Of a DNA stretch of 7,864 nt, positions 1-6,367 are shown piece by piece. How positions within the stretch are numbered: the stretch's first letter is position 1; each line of letters starts with the position of its first letter. Position numbers and translations under genes: made by a program. Under the pieces are notes generated by a model, which searched no databases, was not told where the DNA came from, and saw only the letters and a program-made list of their open reading frames with translations. The DNA comes from Alphaproteobacteria bacterium (GTDB lineage: Bacteria > Pseudomonadota > Alphaproteobacteria > UBA8366): assembly GCA_018665505.1 (NCBI GenBank), contig JABJCS010000678.1, forward strand, positions 1-7,864, read 5' to 3'.

Positions 1-2
1 CT

Positions 3-482
3 TCCTCGCAAACGGTGATCCGCAAGGCTCCGCCGTCGATTATCAGTGCTGATTTGCATATTGTCGGCGACATTGAGGGCGACGGAGAGTTGCATATTGA
101 CGGGCGCGTGGACGGAAACATCCGTTGCGAAAGCTTAACCGTGGGCGAGCAAGGTCAAGTCGAGGGTAAGATCGTCGTGACCACGCTGAAATTGTTGGGA
201 ACGATTACCGGATCGGTGCGGGCGCAAGCGGTCAGCATGATGAAGACAGCGCGGATGATCGGCGATGTCGCTCATCAAAAGATTGAAATCGATGCCGGTG
301 CGATGGTCGATGGGCTGTACAAGCACCTCAAGCCGGAAGATTTCGAAAAACGCGGAGAGCGGTTCAAGGACGTGACGCCACCTGATTTACCGAAAGCGGC
401 AATCCCGCGATCGCCGAAATCCGAAGACGCCATGGCAAAGCCCGCCGGGAAAAAAGAAGAGCCCGCCAAAGCGCTTCACTAA
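3..482 (+). CDS. Bactofilin (polymer-forming cytoskeletal protein), 5'-partial
   Basis: Bactofilins self-assemble without nucleotide into filaments on the inner face of the membrane and help place cell-wall or stalk machinery. The frame is open to the left edge. The first possible start is a GTG at 15 with no Shine-Dalgarno sequence ahead of it, so the true start is probably outside the window. Counted from that GTG, residues 1-10 (IRKAPPSII) resemble the conserved lead-in to the domain. Residues 10-105 show the regular short beta repeats of the DUF583 beta-helix, rich in G, V and I (HIVGDIEGDGELHIDG, then VEGKI and ITGSV). The tail from about residue 106 is charged and Pro/Lys-rich and is probably disordered, as is usual for the family. 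The TAA stop is at 480-482. Bactofilin genes often sit next to an M23 peptidase gene; that neighbour, if present, is beyond the edge. Family call is firm, cellular role unknown. Confidence 0.9.
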   Translation, partial: SSQTVIRKAPPSIISADLHIVGDIEGDGELHIDGRVDGNIRCESLTVGEQGQVEGKIVVTTLKLLGTITGSVRAQAVSMMKTARMIGDVAHQKIEIDAGAMVDGLYKHLKPEDFEKRGERFKDVTPPDLPKAAIPRSPKSEDAMAKPAGKKEEPAKALH

Positions 483-507
483 AACTCTCGAGGCTCTTCA
501 ATAGAAT

Positions 508-963
508 TTAAAGTATTTGAAAGACGTCGTATTCGGCGTGATCCGGCATGCGTCTGCCGACGCCGACCGAGACGATGCGATTGAGCCAATCGTATTTTTC
601 GACCGACGTCTCGAAATAGGGTGTGTTCCGTAAATAGTATTCCGAAGGGTCGACCGTCTCGCCATCGGCGATTCGCTGCATCACTTCCGGCGAGCCATAG
701 CGAATACCCGTGTAATACATATAGATGAGTGCATCGTCGTCCGTCTTCAGGATTATGCGGACATTCGGATTCATCGCGCCATCGCTGCGGAAGATCTTCT
801 GATCCATGCCCCCTAGGACGATTCCCTTGAGTTTCGGCCCCTCGAAACTCCCGTCGCCGAGCATATCGATGTGCCGGGTGCCGAACGGTGTCTCGCCGAC
901 ATCGTGTAAACGGTCGACGGTGACACGGATCGTGAACAAGAATTCGGATTTAAGCTCGGGCAT
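508..963 (-). CDS. DUF3237 / UPF0311 family protein
   Basis: This is a 151-residue cytoplasmic protein of a family without an established general function. The family pattern runs along the whole length: VGETPFGTRHIDMLGDG (22-38), EGPKLKGIVLGGMDQ (41-55), the DG pair at 61-62, the acidic TDDDALIYMYYTG segment (74-86), and a C-terminal TPYFETSVEKYDWLN (114-128) followed by VGVGRR. Strand-rich with no signal peptide or membrane segment. I chose the ATG at 963 because GAGAGG (973-978, read on the minus strand) stands 9 nt before it and the family homology begins right there. The frame extends upstream to 1023, but those extra 20 residues are unlike the family and have no ribosome site. Convergent with the bactofilin gene (25 nt between stops) and divergent from the phosphatase-like gene. 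Relatives are often found near oxidative catabolism genes, but no substrate can be deduced here. Confidence 0.88.
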   Translation of the reverse strand: MPELKSEFLFTIRVTVDRLHDVGETPFGTRHIDMLGDGSFEGPKLKGIVLGGMDQKIFRSDGAMNPNVRIILKTDDDALIYMYYTGIRYGSPEVMQRIADGETVDPSEYYLRNTPYFETSVEKYDWLNRIVSVGVGRRMPDHAEYDVFQIL

Positions 964-972
964 GGGATTTTT

Positions 973-978
973 CCTCTC
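973..978 (-). promoter_or_regulatory. Ribosome binding site of the DUF3237 gene
   Basis: Read on the minus strand this is GAGAGG, 9 nt before the ATG at 963. It decides the start: the upstream ATG of the same frame (1023) has no such site. Confidence 0.7.
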
Positions 979-1076
979 TTTCAGGCGATGGCAAATCGTG
1001 CCGTGCCGGAGCGCCGGCGTCACGTCTTGACGTTAAGCGAAGCTTCGCGGTCTTATCGGTGTGAATCTATAAGCTT

Positions 1077-1080
1077 GAGG
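1077..1080 (+). promoter_or_regulatory. Ribosome binding site of the PhoD-like gene
   Basis: GAGG lies 9 nt before the ATG at 1090. It supports that start over the upstream ATG of the same frame at 988, which lies inside the divergent promoter region. Confidence 0.65.
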
Positions 1081-1089
1081 CCTGTGAAT

Positions 1090-2199
1090 ATGGCAACCGG
1101 GATTTCCCGCCGTTCTCTCTTGTGGTCCCTGTCCTTACCGCTCTTGGCACCGGGTTGTGCGACGTTTGCGTCCAAGGATTTGGTCACTCTCCGGCGGGAT
1201 CCCGGCCAACCGCTCACCCGAATAGCGCTTGGGTCTTGCCTGCGAGAGAACCGGGCGCAGCCGATATGGCCGCGCGTTGTGGCGGCGAAGCCGGACCTGT
1301 TCGTCCACCTCGGCGACAATGTGTATGGAGACACGGAAAGCACCTCGGAACTGCGTTCGAAATACGGACGGTTGTGGGGCGATGCCGGTTATCAGGCGCT
1401 ACGTCGAAAGGTTCCGGTGGTGGCGACGTGGGATGATCATGATTTCGGTAAGAACAATGCCGGGTCAGGGTTCCGGGCGAAGGCCGCGACGAAACAGGTC
1501 TTCTGCGATTTCTTCGGTGAGCCGCTGAGTTCGGAACGCCGCACACGGAACGGCGGTATTTATACGTCCTATGAATACGGTCCGCTTGGCCAGCGTGTGC
1601 AGATCATCCTGTTGGATGTGCGATATGACCGCAGCCCCTTGGTCAAGGTGACACGCGAGGAACGCGCGGCGCGGAAGGCAAAGCATATGGGATACTACCG
1701 CGCTAATCCCGATCCGGCGGCGCGAATGCTCGGCGAGGATCAATGGGGGTGGCTCGAGGGGGAATTGCGCAAGCCCGCCGACCTGCGGCTGATCGCCAGC
1801 GGGACACGGGTACTGGCGGAAGAAACCGGACATGAAGAGTGGGCGAACTTTCCCCGCGACCGCCGACGCCTATTCGAGTTGATCGGTAAGACTGCCGCCA
1901 ACGGTGTGTTGTTCGTTAGCGGTGATCCACATTTCTCGGAATACTCAAAAATCGCCGACGCTTCGGTGCCCTATCCGCTCTGGGATATGACGTCGAGCGC
2001 GCTCAATCAATACAATCGCGGCAAGCGGCCGAACGCGTGGCGCGTGGTCGGCCCATTCGGGGCGCCGAATTTCGGTATGATTGAGATTGATTGGAACGCG
2101 CCGAAACCGATCGTGCATCTATCGACACGAAATCTGAAAGGCGCCACCGTCTTGCGCCAAGATATTCCGTTGGACGCGCTAAAAGTGCCGACCAGCTAA
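1090..2199 (+). CDS. PhoD-like alkaline phosphatase D family protein, Tat-type lipoprotein
   Basis: A 369-residue metallophosphoesterase of the PhoD-like class, which hydrolyses phosphate mono- or diesters outside the cytoplasm using bound metals. The leader is SRRSLLW (6-12), a twin-arginine motif, then a hydrophobic stretch ending in LAPGC (19-23), a lipobox-like site that would acylate Cys23. The predicted product is a folded protein exported by Tat and anchored to a membrane. Core motifs in order: ALGSC (46-50), FVHLGDNVYGD (71-81), ATWDDHDFG (112-120, metal-binding Asp/His), LLDVRYD (164-170), MLGEDQWGWLE (213-223), a conserved EEW..FP..RRRLF block (249-262) and SGDPHFSE (277-284). Relatives I recall usually have Arg or Val where Pro280 stands. 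Length is normal. The start was chosen from the ribosome site and because the leader begins at once. The 3' end overlaps the convergent glcF by 21 bp. Substrate unknown; phosphate scavenging or a phosphodiester role are both possible. Confidence 0.9.
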   Translation: MATGISRRSLLWSLSLPLLAPGCATFASKDLVTLRRDPGQPLTRIALGSCLRENRAQPIWPRVVAAKPDLFVHLGDNVYGDTESTSELRSKYGRLWGDAGYQALRRKVPVVATWDDHDFGKNNAGSGFRAKAATKQVFCDFFGEPLSSERRTRNGGIYTSYEYGPLGQRVQIILLDVRYDRSPLVKVTREERAARKAKHMGYYRANPDPAARMLGEDQWGWLEGELRKPADLRLIASGTRVLAEETGHEEWANFPRDRRRLFELIGKTAANGVLFVSGDPHFSEYSKIADASVPYPLWDMTSSALNQYNRGKRPNAWRVVGPFGAPNFGMIEIDWNAPKPIVHLSTRNLKGATVLRQDIPLDALKVPTS

Positions 2200-3477
2200 G
2201 GCGTCCGGCTTCGGCCCACCCGTCGCCCAATCCAACAGTTCGACCGTGTGGACAACCGGCAGATCGGTGCCGGCCGATATCTGCGCCATGCAGCCGATGT
2301 TTCCGGCGGCGATGATGTCGGATTTAGTCGCCTCGATGTGCCCGACTTTGCGGTTCCGCAGCCGCGTGGCGATCTCCGGCTGTAACAAATTATAGGTGCC
2401 CGCCGACCCGCAGCAGAGATGTCCTTCTGCCGGGGTGCGAATGTCGAATCCAGCATTGCCGAGCAATTCCTTCGGCAGGTCGGTGATCTTCTGACCGTGT
2501 TGCATGGAGCAGGCGGAATGATATGCGACTGCCAGCGGTTCCGGTGCTTTCGCTGCGGTCAGGTCCAGTGTCGCCAGAAATTCTGTGATGTCCTTGGTAA
2601 GGCCTGAGATCCGTGCCGCATCTTCTTTCAGTGCGGCATCTTCGCGGAACATGAAGCCGTAATCCTTCACCGTGGTGCCGCAGCCGCTGGCATTAACGAT
2701 GATCGCATCGAGCCCACCCGTCTCCATCTCTCGTCGCCACGCGCGGATATTGCCTGCCGCTTGATCATGGCTGTTGTCGGTTCGGCCCATATGATGGACG
2801 AGCGCCCCACAGCAACCGCTGCCTTTGGCAACCACGACTTCGACACCAAGCCGGTTCAACAGCCGCACCGTCGCTTCGTTGATTTCCGGCGCCAGGACCT
2901 GTTGCGCGCAGCCGTTCATCAAGGCGATACGGGCGCGGCGTTCTCCCGAGGCGGGGAAGGTCTGCGGGCGGTCGACCCGCGACGGCGGCGGCACCGAGGC
3001 GGGTGCCAGTCCGAACATCGCGCCGAGCGTGCCCGGTAGGAAGCGCGCAAGCGGTTTCGCGAGCGATGCGCCAATCAGCGCCAGGCGAAAGAGGAAGGGT
3101 TTCGGCAGAACGAAGGCCAGCAAGCGGCGCATCGCCCGGTCCATGAGGGGACGCGTGTGGGTCCGCTCGATATGGGCTCGGGCATGGTCGACCAGATGCA
3201 TGTAGTGCACGCCGGATGGGCACGTCGTCATACAGGAAAGGCAGGAGAGGCAGCGGTCGATATGTTTGACCGTCTCGACCGGGGCCGGAATGTCGCGTTC
3301 CAGCATATCCTTGATTTGATAGATGCGCCCGCGCGGTGAGTCGAGTTCATCGCCGAGCAGCGTGTAGGTCGGGCAGGTCGCGGTGCAGAACCCGCAATGG
3401 ACGCAGGCCCGCAAGATCGCGTTGGCTTCCGCAATGTCGGGGTCGGCGAGCTGGGCCAGGGTGAAGTGAGTTTGCAT
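2179..3477 (-). CDS. glcF: Glycolate oxidase iron-sulfur subunit GlcF
   Basis: GlcF carries electrons from the flavin subunits of glycolate oxidase to the respiratory quinone pool at the inner membrane. The 432-residue protein begins with two ferredoxin-type clusters: Cys25, 28, 31, 35 (CVHCGFCTATCP) and Cys76, 79, 82, 86 (CLSCLSCMTTCP), each able to hold a [4Fe-4S] cluster. Residues 110-160 are rich in hydrophobic and basic residues and may touch the membrane. Two CCG domains follow. The first has Cys190 in NGCAQQ, GCCGALVHHMG (221-231) and Cys266. The second has Cys323 in HSACSMQHGQ, HLCCGSAGTY (353-362) and Cys396. All expected cysteines are present and the length is normal. It starts 3 nt after the glcE stop and its weak ribosome site (GGGGG, complement of 3486-3490) lies inside the glcE end, suggesting translational coupling. 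It is the last gene before the convergent phosphatase-like gene. Confidence 0.95.
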   Translation of the reverse strand: MQTHFTLAQLADPDIAEANAILRACVHCGFCTATCPTYTLLGDELDSPRGRIYQIKDMLERDIPAPVETVKHIDRCLSCLSCMTTCPSGVHYMHLVDHARAHIERTHTRPLMDRAMRRLLAFVLPKPFLFRLALIGASLAKPLARFLPGTLGAMFGLAPASVPPPSRVDRPQTFPASGERRARIALMNGCAQQVLAPEINEATVRLLNRLGVEVVVAKGSGCCGALVHHMGRTDNSHDQAAGNIRAWRREMETGGLDAIIVNASGCGTTVKDYGFMFREDAALKEDAARISGLTKDITEFLATLDLTAAKAPEPLAVAYHSACSMQHGQKITDLPKELLGNAGFDIRTPAEGHLCCGSAGTYNLLQPEIATRLRNRKVGHIEATKSDIIAAGNIGCMAQISAGTDLPVVHTVELLDWATGGPKPDALAGRHF

Positions 3478-3480
3478 ATC

Positions 3481-4707
3481 TTAGACCCCCGCGTACATAC
3501 GGCCGGGGTTGAGGATGCCGAGCGGATCGAAGCTTTCCTTGATCCGGGCGCTCAACTTGGCGAGACCGTCCGATGGGGGCTCGAATACGGGGATGGCGGC
3601 GCGCAACTCGTCGGGCGCGCGGATCAGCGTCGCGTGGCCGCCGGTCTCCGCCACCGCGCTTCGGATGGCGTCGGCGGACGCGGCATCGGTTTGCGGCACG
3701 GCGAGCCAGATGAGCCCACCGCCCCAATCGAGAAAGGCGTCCGCATCGGGCGCAGTCGACAATTGGGCTGCGAGTTGTGCGCCCGCTTGTGGTGCCACGG
3801 AAATTCGCCAGACCGGGCGGGTATCACCCTCATCGGCGAAGGGCAGCACGTCACGAACTTCCGTCCAGAACCGACCGGAGTTGTGGCCGTGCAATTCCTC
3901 CGTTGGGCCGAACGTGGCCAAGTCTTCCCGCAGCACCCGGCAGCGATATTCGACCGAAGGGCCAGGCCCTTCGACCCGGATGGCGGTTACGCTGGCCCCG
4001 GCATCGCGGACATAGGAAGCGCCGGAGCCGACGGTAAGGCTCTGCGGCATCCACGCACCGCCAGTCACGTCGTGCGGGCTGTGGAAGGCGCGGGTCATCG
4101 CCGCGACGGCTTGGTCGCCGTCCAAACCCATGACCAGAACCGTGCGCGTCTTCTCCGGCGCTGGCAGCACCTTGATCGTCAATTCCGTCATCACGCCAAG
4201 TGTGCCCCAGGAGCCCGCCAGAAGTTTGCAGAGATCATAGCCGGTGACGTTTTTCACCACACGCCCACCGGATTTATAATCGTCGCCGCGGCCCGAGATC
4301 GCTTGGAATCCAAGAAAATGATCGCGCGCGGCACCCGCTTTGATGCGGCGCGGGCCAGAGAGATTGCAGGCGATGTTACCGCCCAAGGTGCCCTTGCCGC
4401 CGTCATGCCCCAGCAGGTGAGAGAGGTCCGGCGGCTCGAAGGCGAGCTGCTGATTGCGCTCGGCGATGGTGTCCTCAATCTCGGCGAGTGAGGTGCCGGC
4501 CCCAGCGGAGAGAACCAGTTCTTCCGGCTCGTATAGGCTGATACCCGATAGCGCCGAGACGTCTATCGTGTGGCCCACATTGCCCGGCCGCCCCATGGTG
4601 CGCTTCGAGCCGTGTCCGATTAATTCGACGGGAGTCTTGTTCTCGGCTGCCCAGCGCACGGCGTCGCGGACTTGTTCCGGCGTCTCGGGTTTTAAGGTTT
4701 CGGGCAT
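3481..4707 (-). CDS. glcE: Glycolate oxidase FAD-binding subunit GlcE
   Basis: GlcE is the smaller flavin subunit of glycolate oxidase, paralogous to GlcD, and is needed for activity with GlcD and GlcF. The 408-residue protein has a PCMH-type FAD-binding domain over about residues 1-185: VELIGHGSK (27-35), VLSAGAGTSLAEIE (65-78), GKGTLGGNIACNLSGPRR (104-121), GGRVVKNVTGYDLCKLLAG (147-165, the GlcE signature) and GSWGTLGVMTELT (165-177). The C-terminal part is the usual short FAD-oxidase cap, closing with FDPLGILNPGR (393-403). Length is typical. The ATG at 4707 has GGTGG (complement of 4715-4719) 7 nt before it. It is separated from glcD by 169 nt of strongly structured DNA, unusual for genes commonly tightly linked, so its expression may be tuned separately. 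Confidence is high because of the KNVTGYDL signature and gene order. Confidence 0.95.
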   Translation of the reverse strand: MPETLKPETPEQVRDAVRWAAENKTPVELIGHGSKRTMGRPGNVGHTIDVSALSGISLYEPEELVLSAGAGTSLAEIEDTIAERNQQLAFEPPDLSHLLGHDGGKGTLGGNIACNLSGPRRIKAGAARDHFLGFQAISGRGDDYKSGGRVVKNVTGYDLCKLLAGSWGTLGVMTELTIKVLPAPEKTRTVLVMGLDGDQAVAAMTRAFHSPHDVTGGAWMPQSLTVGSGASYVRDAGASVTAIRVEGPGPSVEYRCRVLREDLATFGPTEELHGHNSGRFWTEVRDVLPFADEGDTRPVWRISVAPQAGAQLAAQLSTAPDADAFLDWGGGLIWLAVPQTDAASADAIRSAVAETGGHATLIRAPDELRAAIPVFEPPSDGLAKLSARIKESFDPLGILNPGRMYAGV

Positions 4708-4732
4708 TCGGGCGCCACCAAAATCAACGTCT

Positions 4733-4766
4733 TTCCGGAAACGTCAAAGCGTTATCCGGAATTTTT
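4733..4766 (+). terminator. Imperfect hairpin plus T-run, terminator-like on the plus strand
   Basis: TTCCGGA (4733-4739) pairs with TCCGGAA (4755-4761) and AACG (4740-4743) pairs with CGTT (4750-4753). This gives an 11-bp stem with one bulged A (4754) and a 6-nt loop. Five T residues (4762-4766) follow on the plus strand, the form of a Rho-independent terminator. No plus-strand gene ends here, so it would only stop antisense transcription. On the minus strand the same hairpin has no U-run and would lie in the glcE leader, about 25 nt before its start. The two TCCGGA cores are exactly 21 bp apart, so paired protein-binding sites are an alternative reading. Confidence 0.4.
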
Positions 4767-4814
4767 GCCTGAGCGTCTCTTTCGCTGCAAATTTGCTGTT
4801 TGCAGGACTCAGGC
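4767..4814. repeat. Two-tier inverted repeat in the glcD-glcE spacer
   Basis: The outer arms GCCTGAG (4767-4773) and CTCAGGC (4808-4814) are perfectly complementary. Inside them CTGCAAA (4785-4791) and TTTGCAG (4799-4805) form a second perfect 7-bp stem with a 7-nt loop. The result is a nested stem separated by an asymmetric internal loop. There is no T-run after it on either strand, so it is not a simple terminator. Function unknown; in mRNA it could slow decay or separate glcD from glcE expression. Confidence 0.6.
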
Positions 4815-4815
4815 T

Positions 4816-4853
4816 GTAATTCCAGGTTCATGCTGAGCATGGCCTGGAATGAC
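4816..4853. repeat. REP-like intergenic palindrome
   Basis: ATTCCAGG (4819-4826) and CCTGGAAT (4843-4850) are perfect inverted arms. Between them CATGC (4829-4833) and GCATG (4837-4841) close on a TGA loop. Outside, GT (4816-4817) can pair with AC (4852-4853) across one mismatch. The only asymmetry is TT against a single G between the two stems. Read on the minus strand it encodes the spurious peptide PGHAQHEPGIT, a string I recall from many alphaproteobacterial intergenic repeats; this recollection is not checked. It probably belongs to a dispersed repeat family. Only one copy occurs in this window. Confidence 0.65.
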
Positions 4854-4856
4854 GGC

Positions 4857-4873
4857 ATGTTGTGAGCCAACAT
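4857..4873. repeat. Short perfect hairpin just after glcD
   Basis: ATGTTG (4857-4862) and CAACAT (4868-4873) form a perfect 6-bp stem with loop TGAGC, 3 nt past the glcD stop codon. There is no U-run, so it is a poor intrinsic terminator. It may protect the 3' end of a glcD transcript. Confidence 0.45.
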
Positions 4874-4876
4874 TGT

Positions 4877-6367
4877 CTAAAACCTCGGAATATCGGGAAA
4901 GCGGGTTTGGCCGCCATGAATGTGGACGCGGCCAAGTTCTGCGCAGCGGTGCAGCGTCGGGAATACCTTGCCGGGATTGAGCAAGCTCTGCGGGTCGAAG
5001 GCGCATTTGAGCCGTTGTTGTTGATTCAGGTCGTCTTCGCTGAACATAGTGCCCATCAGGTCACGCTTCTCGACACCGACCCCGTGCTCGCCGGTCAGGA
5101 CGCCACCGACCTCGACACAGAGTTTTAGGATATCGGCGCCGAAATCCTCCGCTTTCTCTAACTCGCCAGGCTCGTTGGCGTCGTACAGTATGAGCGGATG
5201 CAGGTTGCCGTCGCCTGCGTGAAAGACATTGGCGACGCGCAGGCCGTAATGCTCCGACATCTCGTTCATACGTTTCAGGACATGGGGCAATTGGTGGCGC
5301 GGAATGGTGCCGTCCATGCAGTAGTAGTCGGGCGAGATGCGACCGATGGCGGGGAAGGCGGCCTTGCGCCCGGCCCAGAAGCGTTGGCGTTCTTCTTCGT
5401 TCTCTGAGACGCGGATGGATTGGGCTTGGTTTTGCTCAGCGACCTCTCGGACCCGTTCAATTAAATAATCGACCTCCGTCTCGGGACCGTCGAGCTCCAC
5501 GATCAACAGGGCCTGGCAGTCAACGGGATAGCCCGCGTGGACGAAATCTTCGGCCGCCTGGATCGCCGGACCGTCCATGATCTCCATGCCGCCCGGAATG
5601 ATCCCGGCGCCGATAGTGTCGCTGACGCATTGCCCGGCCTGCTCGCTCGACGGGAAGCCGATCAGCAACGCGCGCGCTGTCTCGGGAGAGCGCAAGATGC
5701 GCACTGTGACTTCGGTAACCACGCCGAGCAAACCTTCGGAGCCGGTCAAGATGCCGAGAATGTCATAGCCTTCGCTGTCCAAGTGTTTACCGCCGAGGCG
5801 AATAATTTCACCGTCGATCATCACGAGTTCCAGGCCTAGCACATTATTGGTAGTGAGGCCGTATTTGAGGCAATGCACGCCGCCCGAATTCTCCGCGATA
5901 TTGCCGCCGATGGTGCAGGCGATCTGCGAGGAAGGATCGGGCGCGTAGTAGAACCCCTTGTGCTGCACGGCCTGCGTCACACCGAGATTGGTGACGCCTG
6001 GTTGTACGGTGGCGCAACGGTTGTCGAAATCGACCTCGAGCACCCGGTTAAACTTTCCAAGCCCCAACAGCACGCCGTCTTCCAACGGCAGCGCGCCGCC
6101 CGACAGGGATGTGCCGGCGCCACGCGGCACCACGCGGACATTGTTGTCGTTGCAATATTTTAAAATTTCGCTGACCTGCTCCGTCGTCTCCGGCAGGACC
6201 ACGATCATCGGTAATTGGCGATAGGCGGTGAGCCCGTCGGATTCGTAGGCGCGGCGTTCGGCTTCTTCGGTGATGACCCCTTCGCCGGGCACGATTTCAC
6301 GCAAAGCGGCTGCAATCTCAACGCGGCGCGCCATCACGTCCTTATCCGTCTCCGGCATCTTTAGCAT
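4877..6367 (-). CDS. glcD: Glycolate oxidase catalytic FAD subunit GlcD
   Basis: GlcD holds the catalytic flavin that oxidises glycolate to glyoxylate, and in many bacteria also D-lactate to pyruvate, with GlcE and GlcF. The 496-residue protein has the PCMH FAD-binding domain (about 50-230): VPRGAGTSLSGG (80-91), CTIGGNIAENSGGVHCLKYG (151-170) and GYDILGILTGSEGLLGVVTE (200-219). The C-terminal FAD-oxidase domain carries VFHAGDGNLHP (381-391), GGVLTGEHGVGVEKR (421-435) and FDPQSLLNPGKVFP (457-470), all at expected spacing. The His residues of the HAGDGN and EHGVG motifs are the expected metal/substrate-site residues. The ATG at 6367 is preceded 7 nt away by AGGGAG (complement of 6375-6380). 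An ATG three codons later is possible but less well spaced. Length is normal. Lies 101 nt downstream of the hydroxyacid dehydrogenase gene and is followed by the hairpin-rich spacer before glcE. D-lactate dehydrogenase is a possible alternative activity, but gene order favours glycolate oxidase. Confidence 0.96.
   Translation of the reverse strand: MLKMPETDKDVMARRVEIAAALREIVPGEGVITEEAERRAYESDGLTAYRQLPMIVVLPETTEQVSEILKYCNDNNVRVVPRGAGTSLSGGALPLEDGVLLGLGKFNRVLEVDFDNRCATVQPGVTNLGVTQAVQHKGFYYAPDPSSQIACTIGGNIAENSGGVHCLKYGLTTNNVLGLELVMIDGEIIRLGGKHLDSEGYDILGILTGSEGLLGVVTEVTVRILRSPETARALLIGFPSSEQAGQCVSDTIGAGIIPGGMEIMDGPAIQAAEDFVHAGYPVDCQALLIVELDGPETEVDYLIERVREVAEQNQAQSIRVSENEEERQRFWAGRKAAFPAIGRISPDYYCMDGTIPRHQLPHVLKRMNEMSEHYGLRVANVFHAGDGNLHPLILYDANEPGELEKAEDFGADILKLCVEVGGVLTGEHGVGVEKRDLMGTMFSEDDLNQQQRLKCAFDPQSLLNPGKVFPTLHRCAELGRVHIHGGQTRFPDIPRF

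Larger units (their letters stand above)
964..1089. promoter_or_regulatory. Divergent promoter region with a perfect 12-bp palindrome
   Basis: This 126-bp stretch separates two divergently read genes, so both promoters should lie here. For the plus-strand gene, TTGACG (1027-1032) and TCTTAT (1051-1056) make a weak sigma-70-like pair with an 18-bp spacer; the -10 match is poor. Within that spacer lies GCGAAGCTTCGC (1037-1048), a perfect palindrome placed where a repressor would block polymerase. A second, GC-rich hairpin (GCCGG at 1005-1009, loop AGCG, CCGGC at 1014-1018) would lie in the DUF3237 leader. I could not find a clear minus-strand promoter. The palindrome is directly visible; its role as an operator is inferred. 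Confidence 0.4.

Noticed and set aside
483..507. Bidirectional terminator between the convergent bactofilin and DUF3237 genes.
   Set aside because: The 25-nt gap holds only a CTCGAG palindrome and AT-rich sequence; I could not build a stable stem with a T-run.
964..1089. Longer starts for the DUF3237 frame (1023) and the PhoD-like frame (988), which would overlap head to head.
   Set aside because: Both genes have better internal ATGs with ribosome sites (963 and 1090), and the PhoD-like export leader begins at 1090.
3397..4491. Long open frame on the plus strand (364 codons) opposite glcE and the start of glcF.
   Set aside because: It lies wholly antisense to two confidently identified genes, resembles no protein family I know, and long antisense frames are expected from GC-rich codon bias.
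4809..5006. Small minus-strand frame ending in PGHAQHEPGITA, and a plus-strand frame at 4862-5128.
   Set aside because: The first is the glcD 3' end in another frame joined to the REP-like palindrome; the second is antisense to glcD. Neither has protein-like support.
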